This document shows positions 1-10,438 of a stretch of 64,000 bases of DNA, piece after piece; positions within the stretch are counted from its first letter, which is position 1, and every line of letters begins with the position of its first letter. This DNA comes from Oryzias latipes (lineage: Eukaryota; Chordata; Actinopteri; Beloniformes; Adrianichthyidae): positions 5,474,001 through 5,538,000 of the forward strand of contig NC_019867.2 of assembly GCF_002234675.1 (NCBI RefSeq), read 5' to 3'. The notes beneath the pieces were generated by a model. The model worked only from the letters and a program-made list of their open reading frames with translations. It was not told where the DNA came from and searched no databases. The position numbers and the translations under genes are program-made.

Positions 1-2107
1 CGATGCACTGTCAACGTTTTATTTTTATTATTGGGATATTGTGTTTGTATGGAAACTATATATTTAAGTTTATTTTTTACCTTCATGACGGGACATCCTA
101 CGAATCCCAACACAGCCCCCTGCTCGGGCTTCCGGGCTTGAAATGGGGAATAATAAGAGAGAAGAGAAGCCGGGGCTGGCTGGCTGTCCCTGGCCTCTTC
201 CCTCATGAAAGATCCGGTTTGCCCCCCCTCCACCTCCTGCTGTGTCACTGTCCGGAACGTCCGTGTTTGTCCACACGAGGGCGCTGTTGCTTTACCTTTG
301 GTTTGGCAGTGGTCAGTCACCTTTTATCCAAGTGTCCAGTTTCTTAATTTGTGTAGTTTAAAACATCTTTTATTACTTATTTCCACTTAAAATGAACTAA
401 ACAATGCAAATCATACATACAAGTAAGCTAAGGCACATTTATGACTCAAAAAAACGAATGAAAAGTGATACACAAAATAGATTTTTTCAAAATTCAGTGA
501 GATCTGTGGAAAACATTGTCATTGCCACCCTGCATCTACGCATGAAGCATCTATCGACCACATTTATTTTGAATTTATCATGTACTTATAGTTAAACACT
601 GAAATAATATTCAAAAGTTTCTTTAAAATTATCTTAAAATTTAAAAAACTGAAGTCCATTTTGGATTTAACGTGTGTATAGCTATGGTCCTTAAGTTACC
701 CGAAGAACCAGTCTTGCCTGGGTTTGTGCAACGATGTGGTTTGGAGAAAACGCCACTATTTCGAGTTTTTGACAAAAATTTATGGAATAAGTAAATCCAA
801 CACCTGATAAATCTGTTTAAGCTCCATTCTCCTTTCTCTACCCACTGATAGACAGATCGAGCTGAATGTTTAAGCACTGCATGCACCTCAATGACCCTGT
901 GGAGCAGGTCAGCATAGTGCAGGCAATCCAGACTGACTCTCAGACTTGGAGGATTTGGGTTTTTACAGACCATTACAAGCTCTGTGGGAAAAAGAAGACT
1001 TGACATACTTATTTGCTGAACTAAACAAGAAGTGCAACAAATTCAATGGATTTGCCTTCATTTCTTTTTTAGTAAAACAGTTTATTGTGACTTTTTGGAG
1101 CCATTTCAGTTTAATATGGTAAAGTTGTCATTTTTGCAAAAACTTGAATGCATTTATGCTCTTGTTTTGATTATTTGTTTTTCTTTAATTGTTCACAAAT
1201 TAAGAATACACTAAACAAGGTCCTTTTGTTTTCTGAACCTGTATGAAATAAACTGAATTGTGCTTTTTTGAGAGATTCAGTTCATAAAAAAGTTAAAACA
1301 ACGTGATGGGGAAACATCATTGCCTCATGGGAGCCAAAATATAAGTGTCTGATATTTATCCTCACTCTGCATCAAACATAATTCAAATGTTCTGTGATGC
1401 ATGCACAAAAAATAGTTTAAATAAAAAAAGAGGACTGGACACATCTCCCATGTGCTTTTGAGATTGGCAGCTAGAACAGACGTCAGGACTTCTGGTCCTA
1501 GGTGTTCTCCCTGTTTTTTCTCAGTGTTCCATTTCACAAAACAAATGAATGAAAAATGTGGATGAAGCTTCACTTTGCAGTTTGCGTGGCCCACTACAGC
1601 GGATCAGTTGGCCCATTTTTCCCTGAATGTGACACATCTCATGAAATGCACAGGAGCTCCATCAAATATCATACATTGTTTTTCTCTCTTTCCCAAGTAA
1701 TTAACCAAAACGTGGCCCAATTTAACTGATGTCACTATAGACCAAACTGAACTTTTTGAAAGAAGTTTGCAACTTTTCCACCTCTTCAAACACTAACAAG
1801 AGAATGTGTGACCTCATTTGGGATCATCTGTTGTGTTTTGATCTCATAGATCCATTAAACCCAGTGACCCAGTTGTAGGTGCGTGGCTCTGTTTGCAGTT
1901 AAATGCCATGCACCCGTGGGGGGGCTGCAGGGCTGGCAGGCTTCACCTCCTTGTGCTGGGCGCTGATGTATGTACGCGCAACAGTGGGGTTTTGTTGGAG
2001 AGACCCCTCGCGCGAGTGCGCCTATTCTTCTGTTCATCAAACCGACCCCAGAGCTAAAGCTGATGGTTTGGCTGCTCGCCAGGAAGGGTGGATGATGCCT
2101 CCAGAGA

Positions 2108-2147
<40 letters not shown>

Positions 2148-2420
2148 GTCAAATATGTAGGGAATATTCATTGAAAATAATCACCTTTAAAGATAACCAT
2201 TTGCTTGGAACCCACCACTTTACGCATGCGTTTGGAGCAACCTCCGCTCAGTTTCTGCGTACTCTGAATATGTTTGGTGACAAAAGGCATGTTGATGGAT
2301 CATCTTCACGCAATACTGGCAGTGCCTTTGCGTCATTCGATGCGCACACACCCACAACGTGAGAGAATACTACGGCGTCGTTTAGTTTTGCCACGCCTTC
2401 AACGTAAACAAATGGGGGCT
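1..2420. other. Upstream intergenic DNA, no gene seen
   Basis: AT-rich single-copy-looking DNA. The short open frames here (all 121 codons or fewer) have no splice context, no domain signature and a composition like the surrounding DNA. The last 500 bases become GC-richer toward the lipg promoter and contain the long G run listed separately. Confidence 0.6.
2109..2146 (+). repeat. Homopolymer run of 38 G
   Basis: An uninterrupted run of 38 G residues lies about 570 bases upstream of the lipg start codon and about 330 bases upstream of the TATA box. Such a run is prone to length change, to G-quadruplex formation and to sequencing error, so its exact length is uncertain. Confidence 0.9.
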
Positions 2421-2422
2421 CG

Positions 2423-2427
2423 ACCAA
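2423..2427 (+). promoter_or_regulatory. CCAAT box of lipg promoter
   Basis: A CCAAT pentamer sits about 50 bases upstream of the TATA-like box, the usual relative position for a CCAAT element. It is assigned by position and motif only. Confidence 0.45.
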
Positions 2428-2477
2428 TGAGGTCCACAGAAGATCAGCCGATGATCAGATGACTAAAGGGGGGGAAC

Positions 2478-2485
2478 TATTTAAA
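2478..2485 (+). promoter_or_regulatory. TATA-like box of lipg
   Basis: The octamer TATTTAAA lies about 200 bases upstream of the chosen lipg start codon. A transcription start near 2508-2512 would be expected, giving a 5' leader of roughly 170 bases. The assignment rests on motif and position; no transcript data were available. Confidence 0.5.
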
Positions 2486-2679
2486 AACGCAAAAAGGCTC
2501 TCAGAGGCAGGTTTACACATTTCTGTTGCTGCCTCAGGCGTGCGCACACCGGCTCCGCCATCGCCGGATTCACCTCAACGCTTTACTTTTGTTAGGAAAC
2601 GCCCCAAAAAGCTTTTTAAAAACCGGTTCCGTTATTCTTTTTATATCAAATGTCTTGTTCTTTTGTTTGTGGTTGGACA

Positions 2680-5600
2680 ATGGATCGTAAAGCCATTTTA
2701 TCCTGGACTTTCCTTCTTTGTCTATGCGTGATGATCTCCTCCGCTGCTGGCGCAAACACTGTTCTGAAAGGTAAGTGTGTGTGTTTCTCATTCATTTTCT
2801 TTGTCTGCTTGCAACGATTTGGAATCCTCACAGCGCGCGGACAAAAGACCACAAGGAATATTTCTAATGCTTCCCTCTCGTGTGTATTTTGAAATCTGGA
2901 TCTTGCCAAATCTGACTGAGTGGAACAAAAAAGGAGGAAAAGCAAAAAGCCGGGTTTCAATTTACGAGCCAAGACTGCGACGTGTCCTTCAGCTGCAGTC
3001 TTAAAGCGACCTGCGGAGGACGCATGCCGCCACGTCCGTCGGCATTCTCCGGGGAGAAGCTTCGGAGCGCACAGGAGCTCAGCTGAAGCCAATTTAACCA
3101 ATTCGGCCACCTTCCTTTAAGTTCTGAACAGATTCTCCTAAAAATCCTAATCTAATGACGCACTTTCCCAGCATCTTAAAGGTTATTTAATCAGTTTAAG
3201 GGCTTAAAACGCACACCTTTAATAAACTCCTTAAAATCATTTCAGACTTTAAAGCTACATTTCCTAATCTTTGAATGATGTAATATGACTTCTAGTCGGA
3301 CAAGAAATGTACTAATCTGACTAATTACAAGCTGCAGCAGAGTGGATGAGTTGCCATGCTGCTAGTAAAGAGCTTCACTAAGCTGTGGCTGAAACTTCAT
3401 GTCTTTCCTTGATCCTCAGATGAAGAGGAGTTGGAAGACTGGTCCAACCGCAAGGCCCCAACTGGTCGGATCAAGTACAACATGAGGAAGAGCTTGAATC
3501 TGGACCAGGATGGCTGCTACCTGCAGAGAGGAAAAAATGCTTCTTTAGAAGAGTGTGGCTTTAATGCTACAGCTAAAACGATCTTCATCATCCATGGCTG
3601 GACGGTACGCATCTGCATCATCTCAACTATTACCAAGTTTTGCTTATCTTGATGAAACCCCAGGATTGACCAGAGTTTCATTGGTGGTTAGTGAGTCAGA
3701 AAGTTGATGTTTAGCATGAAAGACTGACTCTTCTGCTTTTTCTTCTTTTCCCCAGATGAGTGGCATGTTTGAAACCTGGATGCGGAAGCTGGTTTCTGCA
3801 GTGATGCAGAGGGAAAATGAGGCCAATGTTGTGGTGGTGGATTGGTTGTCTTTGGCTCAGCAACTCTACCCTGATGCAGTTAACCACACACACACTGTCG
3901 GCTCAGACATCGCTGCCATGCTCAACTGGCTTCAGGTGCGTTGGCGCGCACAATCACTTCCCCTCATGAGTATCACTTGTGGTATCTGAAATTAAACCCC
4001 TTGATGCTAATGCACCACAGGGTGTCTGTAACCATACACAGGGACTTTTCATCAGACTCAGAAACAAAACGTTAGTTATTTTTTGCATCAACCTAAACTG
4101 TACTTTTATTGTCAAACAGGATGAAAGGGCACTTCCTTTGGAGAATGTTCACCTCATCGGTTACAGTTTAGGCGCTCATGTAGCTGGCTATGCAGGAACA
4201 TATGTAAAAGGAAGTATTGGAAGGATTACTGGTAAGTTGAGGTTTTACTTCTGTAAGAAGCATCATATGGAAGCATTTTCATGAGACTCAACCCTCTATT
4301 ATTTTTTTGCAGGCCTAGATCCTGCAGGACCCATGTTTGAGGGTGTTGAGGAGCAAAAGCGCCTTTCCCCAGATGACGCAGACTTCGTGGATGTTCTGCA
4401 CACGTACACGCGAGAGGCTTTAGGTGTGAGCATCGGAATCCAACAAGCAATCGGAGATATTGACATCTACCCCAACGGTGGCGAGGTGCAGCCCGGTTGT
4501 GGACTTGCAGATGTGCTGTCTTTGGCAGGAAGTAGGTGCTTTTTTTTTTATTTTGGTAAAGCTGTCTGAACCAGTTTGTAAAAGGCTCATTTAACAGCCT
4601 GTCAACTTCTCCAGATTTCATGGAGGTGATGAAGTGCGAACACGAGCGAGCTGTGCACCTCTTCGTCGACTCCCTAATGAACAAGGAGCACGTGAGCTAC
4701 GCCTTCCAATGCACAGACCCCCAGCGCTTCAGGAAGGGAATCTGCCTCAGCTGCCGCAAGAACCGCTGCAACGGCATCGGCTACAACGCAAGAAAGATGC
4801 GCAAGAGGAGAAACAGCAAGATGTACCTGAAGACTCGTGCTGTGACTCCTTTTGGAGGTTAGACGCAATGTTCAGACATTTACTACTACTGTTTTTTTGG
4901 AGTAAATCATTTACAGCAATGCTTACTCCAGTTTCTACTCCATGCACACTTGGATTAGGTATTAACAGGCCGGTATCTTTTGTAGGGTATCACTACCAGA
5001 TGAAGATGCACGTGTTTGACAGAAAACACTCAGAGAATGCCGATCCCACCTTCTTTGTCAAGTTGTACGGCTCCCACAACGACACGGGAAACATGCCGGT
5101 GGAAATGTAAGTTCCTCATCTCATGCCGGTAAATGGATGACTTGGCAGCTGCAGTGATGTTGAAGTGCAGCTCTTTGTGAGAAGATTTTTGGAATCTGAA
5201 CATGCGTCATTGTGTACTGGCCTCTTGCTAAGTCAGTTATGTGAATCTGTGGCTTGGTAACTGGTTCAGTTGGCTAAATAAAAGAATGGCGAGACATAAC
5301 AGGTTACTTAATCACTGCTAAAAAGGGTGCTTGAACAACAGGAAATACAACTGTCTCTTAAAGAAAATCCATCTTTTCACAGCGCTGACTCCATTGGTCT
5401 GAACCATACAAACACATTCTTGGTGTTTACTGAAGAAGACATTGGTGACCTCCTCAAGATCAAGCTGACTTGGGAGGGGGCGTCTGAATCTTGGACCTCC
5501 TTGTGGAGTAACGTCAGGAAGTCCTTGATGACCTGGAATACCAAACCCGCCAAAGCTGTTTTGGAAGTTCGGCGGATTCGTGTGAAAGCTGGAGAAACGC

Positions 5601-5888
5601 AGAAGAAGTGAGTTGACGAGAAGCTGTTTGATGGCTGATTTCTGGTCATTTGAAACAAACATAACATTTCAATCTTTTTTTTATTTTTGCAGGTATACGT
5701 TCTGTGCACAAGACTCCTCACAAACGGAGATCTCTCCAGGCGATTCGATAACTTATGTGAAATGTCGCGACGGCTGGGAAGTGAAACCGAAAAAACGGTA
5801 TGAAGGTGTCTTTTGAAAGTGTTTTTGAGTCGAACTTTTATCAACATTGTACTAATTCTTTGTCTTCACATGCAGGTTGCCGATGTAA
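2680..5888 (+). CDS. lipg: Endothelial lipase (secreted phospholipase A1/triglyceride lipase), ten exons
   Basis: Secreted lipase of the LPL/LIPC/LIPG family that hydrolyses HDL phospholipid at the endothelial surface. Coding exons: 2680-2770, 3420-3604, 3756-3935, 4120-4231, 4313-4531, 4615-4857, 4986-5106, 5383-5607, 5693-5797, 5876-5888. All introns are GT-AG, phases agree, and the 1494 nt encode 497 residues (human about 500). The ATG at 2680 (A at -3, G at +4) was chosen over an in-frame ATG at 2650 because it directly starts a hydrophobic signal peptide (about residues 1-24). Catalytic Ser168 (GYSLG), Asp192 (GLDPAG) and His272 (CEHE) are intact. Possible N-glycosylation sites include Asn70, Asn79 and Asn135. 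A furin-type RKRR at 325-328 matches the known LIPG cleavage region; a PLAT domain follows from about 345. The [19 protein letters not shown] block and the cysteine-rich CRKNRC segment match LIPG, not LIPC or LPL. The exon 6 donor (GTTAGA) is weak. Intron 1 (649 nt) holds nothing recognisable. Confidence 0.96.
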
Positions 5889-6259
5889 CACCGTGGATCA
5901 TCAAAATGGGGGACCCAACATGGATTTTTGGGAGAGGCACTGCCTTCTCTTCATTCGAGCACTTTTTGTGGGAGGATTGATCAGCTCACAGGGGAAATGG
6001 GCTTCATGTCTTGGACTGTGGAATGTTGAAACTAAGACTTGTGGTGTCTGGAGGAAGAAAGAAAAAAAGGACTGCTGCAAATGGAGCTCAGGCTGCTTGT
6101 GACTGCTCTCCTGCATAAGTTAAGGTTGTCCAAAAAGCTGCAAAACATTTTCTTTTGTGTGCACTTTTGAGGTTGAACAGAGTTGTGCCACTGAGGACAA
6201 GCCAGAAGTTGGTTTCTGTACTGTATGTTTATTTTTTAATGTATTTTATTTATATAAAA

Positions 6260-6265
6260 AATAAA
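6260..6265 (+). promoter_or_regulatory. lipg polyadenylation signal, proximal
   Basis: The first AATAAA hexamer after the lipg stop codon gives a 3' UTR of about 390 bases. A second hexamer at 6481-6486 could give a longer transcript form. Confidence 0.6.
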
Positions 6266-6480
6266 GCACTGCAAGACCAATGTTATTTATAGAAGTACAT
6301 CCCAGTATGAAGCAAATGGTTTTTCATTCAAATGCAGTATTAGTGTTCAAGTGATGTCTTTCTACTGAGATTATGGCCGTTCTAACTGAAGGCGGATCTT
6401 CTGTGCATGAGATTTTGAGTGTCATATGGCTAATTTTGGGATGTCTGTACATACTGTAAATAACTTTTTTTTTTGGAGAA

Positions 6481-6486
6481 AATAAA
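6481..6486 (+). promoter_or_regulatory. lipg polyadenylation signal, distal candidate
   Basis: Second AATAAA downstream of lipg, about 220 bases after the first. It is followed by a GT-rich stretch, as expected of a functional downstream element. Use cannot be judged from sequence alone. Confidence 0.4.
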
Positions 6487-6489
6487 ATG

Positions 6490-8122
6490 ACTTTGTAAGT
6501 TTTTGTCCCCGGTTTTTCTTTCCAACTGTTTTGGTAATGTGGGGTTGCTGGTAACGTTTTCTGTAGACATTCAAATTGCATGGAAAATATCTTGTGGTCT
6601 TTGGCTTGAGTACACAGCAACAAAATGCAGTTTACATCCACCCATGGTGTTTTAGCAATAGATATACATGTACAAATAGTTTAATCAAACTGAACCCAAC
6701 TTCCATTCCACTTTTGTCCCTAAAGATGAAGCATTTCTTTACTGTTCAATCCAATTACAAAGTGGAGCAGACGTGACTCATGGATCTCTTCTGCTTTATG
6801 GGTCATTGTCCATCAGTAACCCCATTGTTGTCACTGGATCTTTGACCTGAATGGCTGTTTATATCTGCTTTTGCATCTCTTAGCACTTGCAGCTTCAAAG
6901 AAAATGTGATTGCATGTAGTTTAAATGGGTATCTTGGTGATCACTACTTGTGATCTCAAAAATGCCCATTTCAATACTGTAGTTTATGCTAATAACTGTT
7001 CTTCTGAAGCCAACTGCACTACTTTCAGCAGGTATTTTAGCCGAAGTGGATTTTTCACAAATTTCTTTCTGCTTCATTTTTGTTCTCTGCACCAACCAAT
7101 TTCCTGAGAAGATCTAACTTCTGCAAAGTTGAGCTGCTCTTCACAGAATGTGGCTGGCGCGTGCCACATCGTTCAACCCCCCTCTCCCCTTTTGCAGGTG
7201 AGTGTCTTCATCTCATGATAGTGTTTGATTCCTTTACGAAACTTGTTTCTGTTTACATAGTAAAGCTGTTTTTTTTCCATTAAACCCAAACACCAGGTTT
7301 GGTTCTTCAAAGAAATGTTAAAACTTTTCCACATTCAGTTTTTCCTGAGACTACAACTTCCACTACTTCACTTCTAGTGCAATCCTAAATTATAGAACAT
7401 TCTCTAATAGTTGGTTTTGATCATTTAGTTTATCTAACTTGTTATTCCATCTAATTTCTAGTTTTGTGAAGTATGTTATTGGGTTATCAGGAGGACTCAA
7501 TGTAAAAGTGCTGAACTTTCTGGAAAGTAAAGTTTCTGGAAAATAAAGTTTCTTTAAAGCAATGGTAAGAGTGTGTGTGTGTGTGTGTGTTTGTATGTGT
7601 GAATGGGGTGGCAGGATTGGGTGTCTGGTGGTAGTTTTCCTTATATTCCAGAAAAGTTGCTTCTAAGGTCTGGGACTTGTTGCTGAAAGACCCTTTTAAG
7701 AGCAAAATCCAAGATCAGAGCACAGTAAAGCCTAACTCCTGCTTTGGGTAGCAGGTACTTTAGACTGATCACATGATCTCTAAATCCGCCCACTCTGGGT
7801 AAATGTTGCAGACAGATTTCTTAACACGAGCCTGCATTCAGTAAAGCCAAATGAAATCATCCTGCCTCCACTAACAGATAAATAAACCAATGTAACTGCA
7901 AATGGATTCTTTTGCAGATCTTACATCATACCTCTGACATTCTGCTCACCTGGCAGTGTGGGCCAGTTACCTTGATTTGCACCTGCCGGGTGTATAAGAT
8001 AGAGGTGGCTTGAACCAGGGTGGAGAGGGGTAGTTCTATGATGCTGGTGTGGGGGTGTGTAACTGGGCTCTGACAGTTAGAATTGCACACAAAAACAGCA
8101 CATTTATAAGGGTGCTTTAAAT
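6490..8122. other. Intergenic, no gene seen
   Basis: Low-complexity and AT-rich DNA downstream of lipg. A short GT dinucleotide repeat occurs at 7571-7590. No ORF here has coding character. Confidence 0.6.
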
Positions 8123-8205
8123 ATCCATCCATCCATCCATCCATCCATCCATCCATCCATCCATCCATCCATCCATCCATCCATCCATCCATCCATCCAT
8201 CCATC
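8123..8205. repeat. (ATCC)n tetranucleotide microsatellite
   Basis: About twenty uninterrupted four-base units. This is the expanded 3' tail of the adjacent minus-strand retroposon. Confidence 0.95.
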
Positions 8206-8415
8206 TTCAGAACCCACTTACTCCTTTTTGGAGCTGCTGGAGCCAACCCACTGTTGGGTGAGTGTGGGGTACACCCTGAGCACCTCACATGCACACCTAG
8301 GGGCAATTTAGAGACACCAATTGTGCCTGGAGAAAACCCACACGTGCACGAAGGAAACATTTGAACCACAGGCTTGTTGCTGTGAGGCGAGGGCACTAAC
8401 CACTGTGTCACTGAG
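8123..8415 (-). mobile_element. GGAT-tailed teleost retroposon (SINE-like), minus strand
   Basis: Read on the minus strand, the element begins near 8415 with a tRNA-like head (GTGGTTAGTGCCCTCGCCTC, then a degenerate B box). It continues with the body common in fish genomes (CACCTAGGGGCAATTTAGAG in the plus sense, plus a GGGTGTACCCC block) and ends in a long (GGAT)n tail. Other, shorter copies lie at about 30000, 43150, 56490 and 60000. The family is recognised from memory of fish genomes; the exact RepBase name was not determined. Confidence 0.75.
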
Positions 8416-10226
8416 AAGTCCCCTTATTTACATATTCATGCTGAAATGATTAAAATTACTCAAACCTTTTATGCATTTTACGGTTATAAGAGAAACCCTG
8501 TTTGTCACTGTTTCTTTTCAGAGAGTGTTTCATGTTCCTCTCAAAAAATAACCTAAAGATTCAGAGGAACTTCTGTTCTACCACAGAGAGTCAGTAAAAC
8601 CAGCGACTTCCTGTACACAAATGAACAGTAAAGCTTTTAGACTTTGTCTTTTGAAACAAACAGTAAAACATCACATTTTGTTTTGGTGTTCCACAGGGTT
8701 TCAATTAGGACCACTTTAGTTTACAAAGTTGCCCTTTTAAAAGTTAAATTGGACTGGATGGTTATTTGTTTTTCAGACAAAAGTGTAGCAATACAAATGA
8801 CTACCATTTACTTTGTTCGACTTACAGTAATCATATTTACAATACATTCCAAATAAATTACTGAAATAAAGCAACACGTGTGAGGATACCAAAGTCAGTT
8901 TGTGTATACATTTAATTTAACAGTTTTGTAGAAGATACTTTTCCGGGGAAGTTAACACACTAAAGATGTTAAGTTAAACGTATGCAGAGTCATTACACAG
9001 AGAGTATCAGATAAGATGTATATCTGACAAAGGAATGTATGCCTCATAGTCTTTGTTTACAGTTTGTTTTGCACGTTCAAACCAAGTATGTTCAGTGGAG
9101 GCCGTAATTACATCACCTGGTATGTGAAGCAAAATTATATGTTTTAACAAAGTTTAAGACTCGCTTTTTTTTTCCATCTTCTACTCTGAATAACTGATGA
9201 ATGTCCAAATAGTTTATGTGTCTTTGAATCATATATGTACCGTCTTTGAACTGCTTTCAGGTTGGCTGCAGCTTCTGAACCACCAAGCAGCAGTCGTGCA
9301 TTACAGGTTAACCCAGAACTAGTTCCAGTGCAGATTACAGGGTTGGGGTTAGCATTGCCACATGTCTATGCAAGACCTGCAGATCAGCTGCCCGACTCTA
9401 ATGGGGACATAGGAGCGGGTTATCGCCCCTCAACATCTGAGCAGTCATTGCAGAAACTGCAGAGAGACAACATCGATCAAAAAAGATTAACAAGCACTTC
9501 AGAGGGACTTTAGCTGAGAGGTTTTGGCAGACGAGTTTGTCTTGTTTCAATGTGGTGTTTTCAGAAGAGCAGACACTTGACCCAAGCAAAAAGATAACTT
9601 TAATGTTAAAACAGTACAGTAGTTGCAACTTAGTTCCACTTTAAATGTCTGTAGTGGAGAATTACAAGCATTCGTACCTACAAGAAACTCTGAACAAGCA
9701 GTTCTGAGGCATGAGGGCAAAACAGAATGACGAGACAAAAAAAATAAAGCGAGATTGAAGAAAACAACTAATCTGATCTCAAACTCTGGTCTCACTTCTC
9801 TAAAACCTCATGGGTGACGTTTTGGTGACAGTGTTTGCGTCAAAGAGAGGTTCAAAGAACACCCAGTCTGTCTCTGGAAGAGATGCCACCGGCTGTTGGG
9901 CACTTTCAGTTCTTGTTAACCAGTTAATGAACAGCCGGTGTAACCTCCACCTGGCAAAGACAAAACCCCATTTTTCATTTGACCTTTGAGGATCAGTGAG
10001 AAAAATTGTTCTTGGAAGGAGATGAGATAAGTTTAAAATTTCTATATATAATTATTACCATCTATCTATTGAAAAAAGATTCCACAGGAGCAAAAACCAA
10101 AGTTCAACTCACCACAAATAGACAAATGAAATAAAACGAAAACTGTGGCAGTTGAATTCTGTTAAATTTTTTTTGTTTTTAACAAATTCTTTTCTTGTTT
10201 CTCAATTTATGATTGCCATTTTTTCC
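8416..10226. other. Intergenic with one orphan exon-like ORF
   Basis: AT-rich DNA without a recognised gene, apart from the exon-like frame at 9262-9513 listed separately. A perfect 10-base inverted repeat (ACCGGCTGTT / AACAGCCGGT) occurs at 9888-9897 and 9930-9939. Confidence 0.55.
9262..9513 (+). other. Orphan exon-like ORF, unrecognised
   Basis: A frame of about 83 codons opens directly after a pyrimidine-rich AG (CTGCTTTCAG at 9251-9260) and ends at a TAG. It has no ATG start; the first codon is TTG, so it would have to be a terminal exon. Its composition is less AT-biased than the neighbourhood and the product is Pro/Ser/Gln-rich, with a charged end (KLQRDNIDQKR). I do not recognise it and see no upstream partner exon. 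It could be a degraded transposon ORF or chance. Confidence 0.2.
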
Positions 10227-10438
10227 TTAACCCTTGTGCTATCTTAGATGACCCCACCCTTGCATTGACGTGTTCTCCCTACCATGACAAAGGTGGATAA
10301 AGGTGGAAAGATTTCATGTAATCCATGGACACCAGTGAAGATCACAAATCATTGAAGAAAAAGGTTCAGAGCACTGTCTAGTGGGTCTAGATGACCCAAC
10401 TCCCAATGGTAAAGTGCCTAGGATAGCACAAGGGTTAA
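10227..10438. mobile_element. piggyBac-like MITE, copy 1
   Basis: A 212 bp element with perfect 17-bp terminal inverted repeats counted from the target site (TTAACCCTTGTGCTATC at each end). Both ends carry TTAA, the hallmark duplication of piggyBac-superfamily elements, and the termini begin CCC as in that family. It has no ORF. A second copy, differing at about a dozen positions, lies at 52113-52323. Confidence 0.8.

Noticed and set aside
2650-2679. Upstream in-frame ATG as the lipg start
   Set aside because: Weak start context (C at -3, T at +4), and it would place ten polar or cysteine-containing residues before the signal peptide.
8123-8205. CRISPR-like or satellite array
   Set aside because: Units are only four bases long with no spacers; it is a simple microsatellite tail of a retroposon.
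7926-8411. 161-codon minus-strand ORF with repeated GWMD units
   Set aside because: It is the translation of the GGAT microsatellite and retroposon body, not a repeat protein gene.
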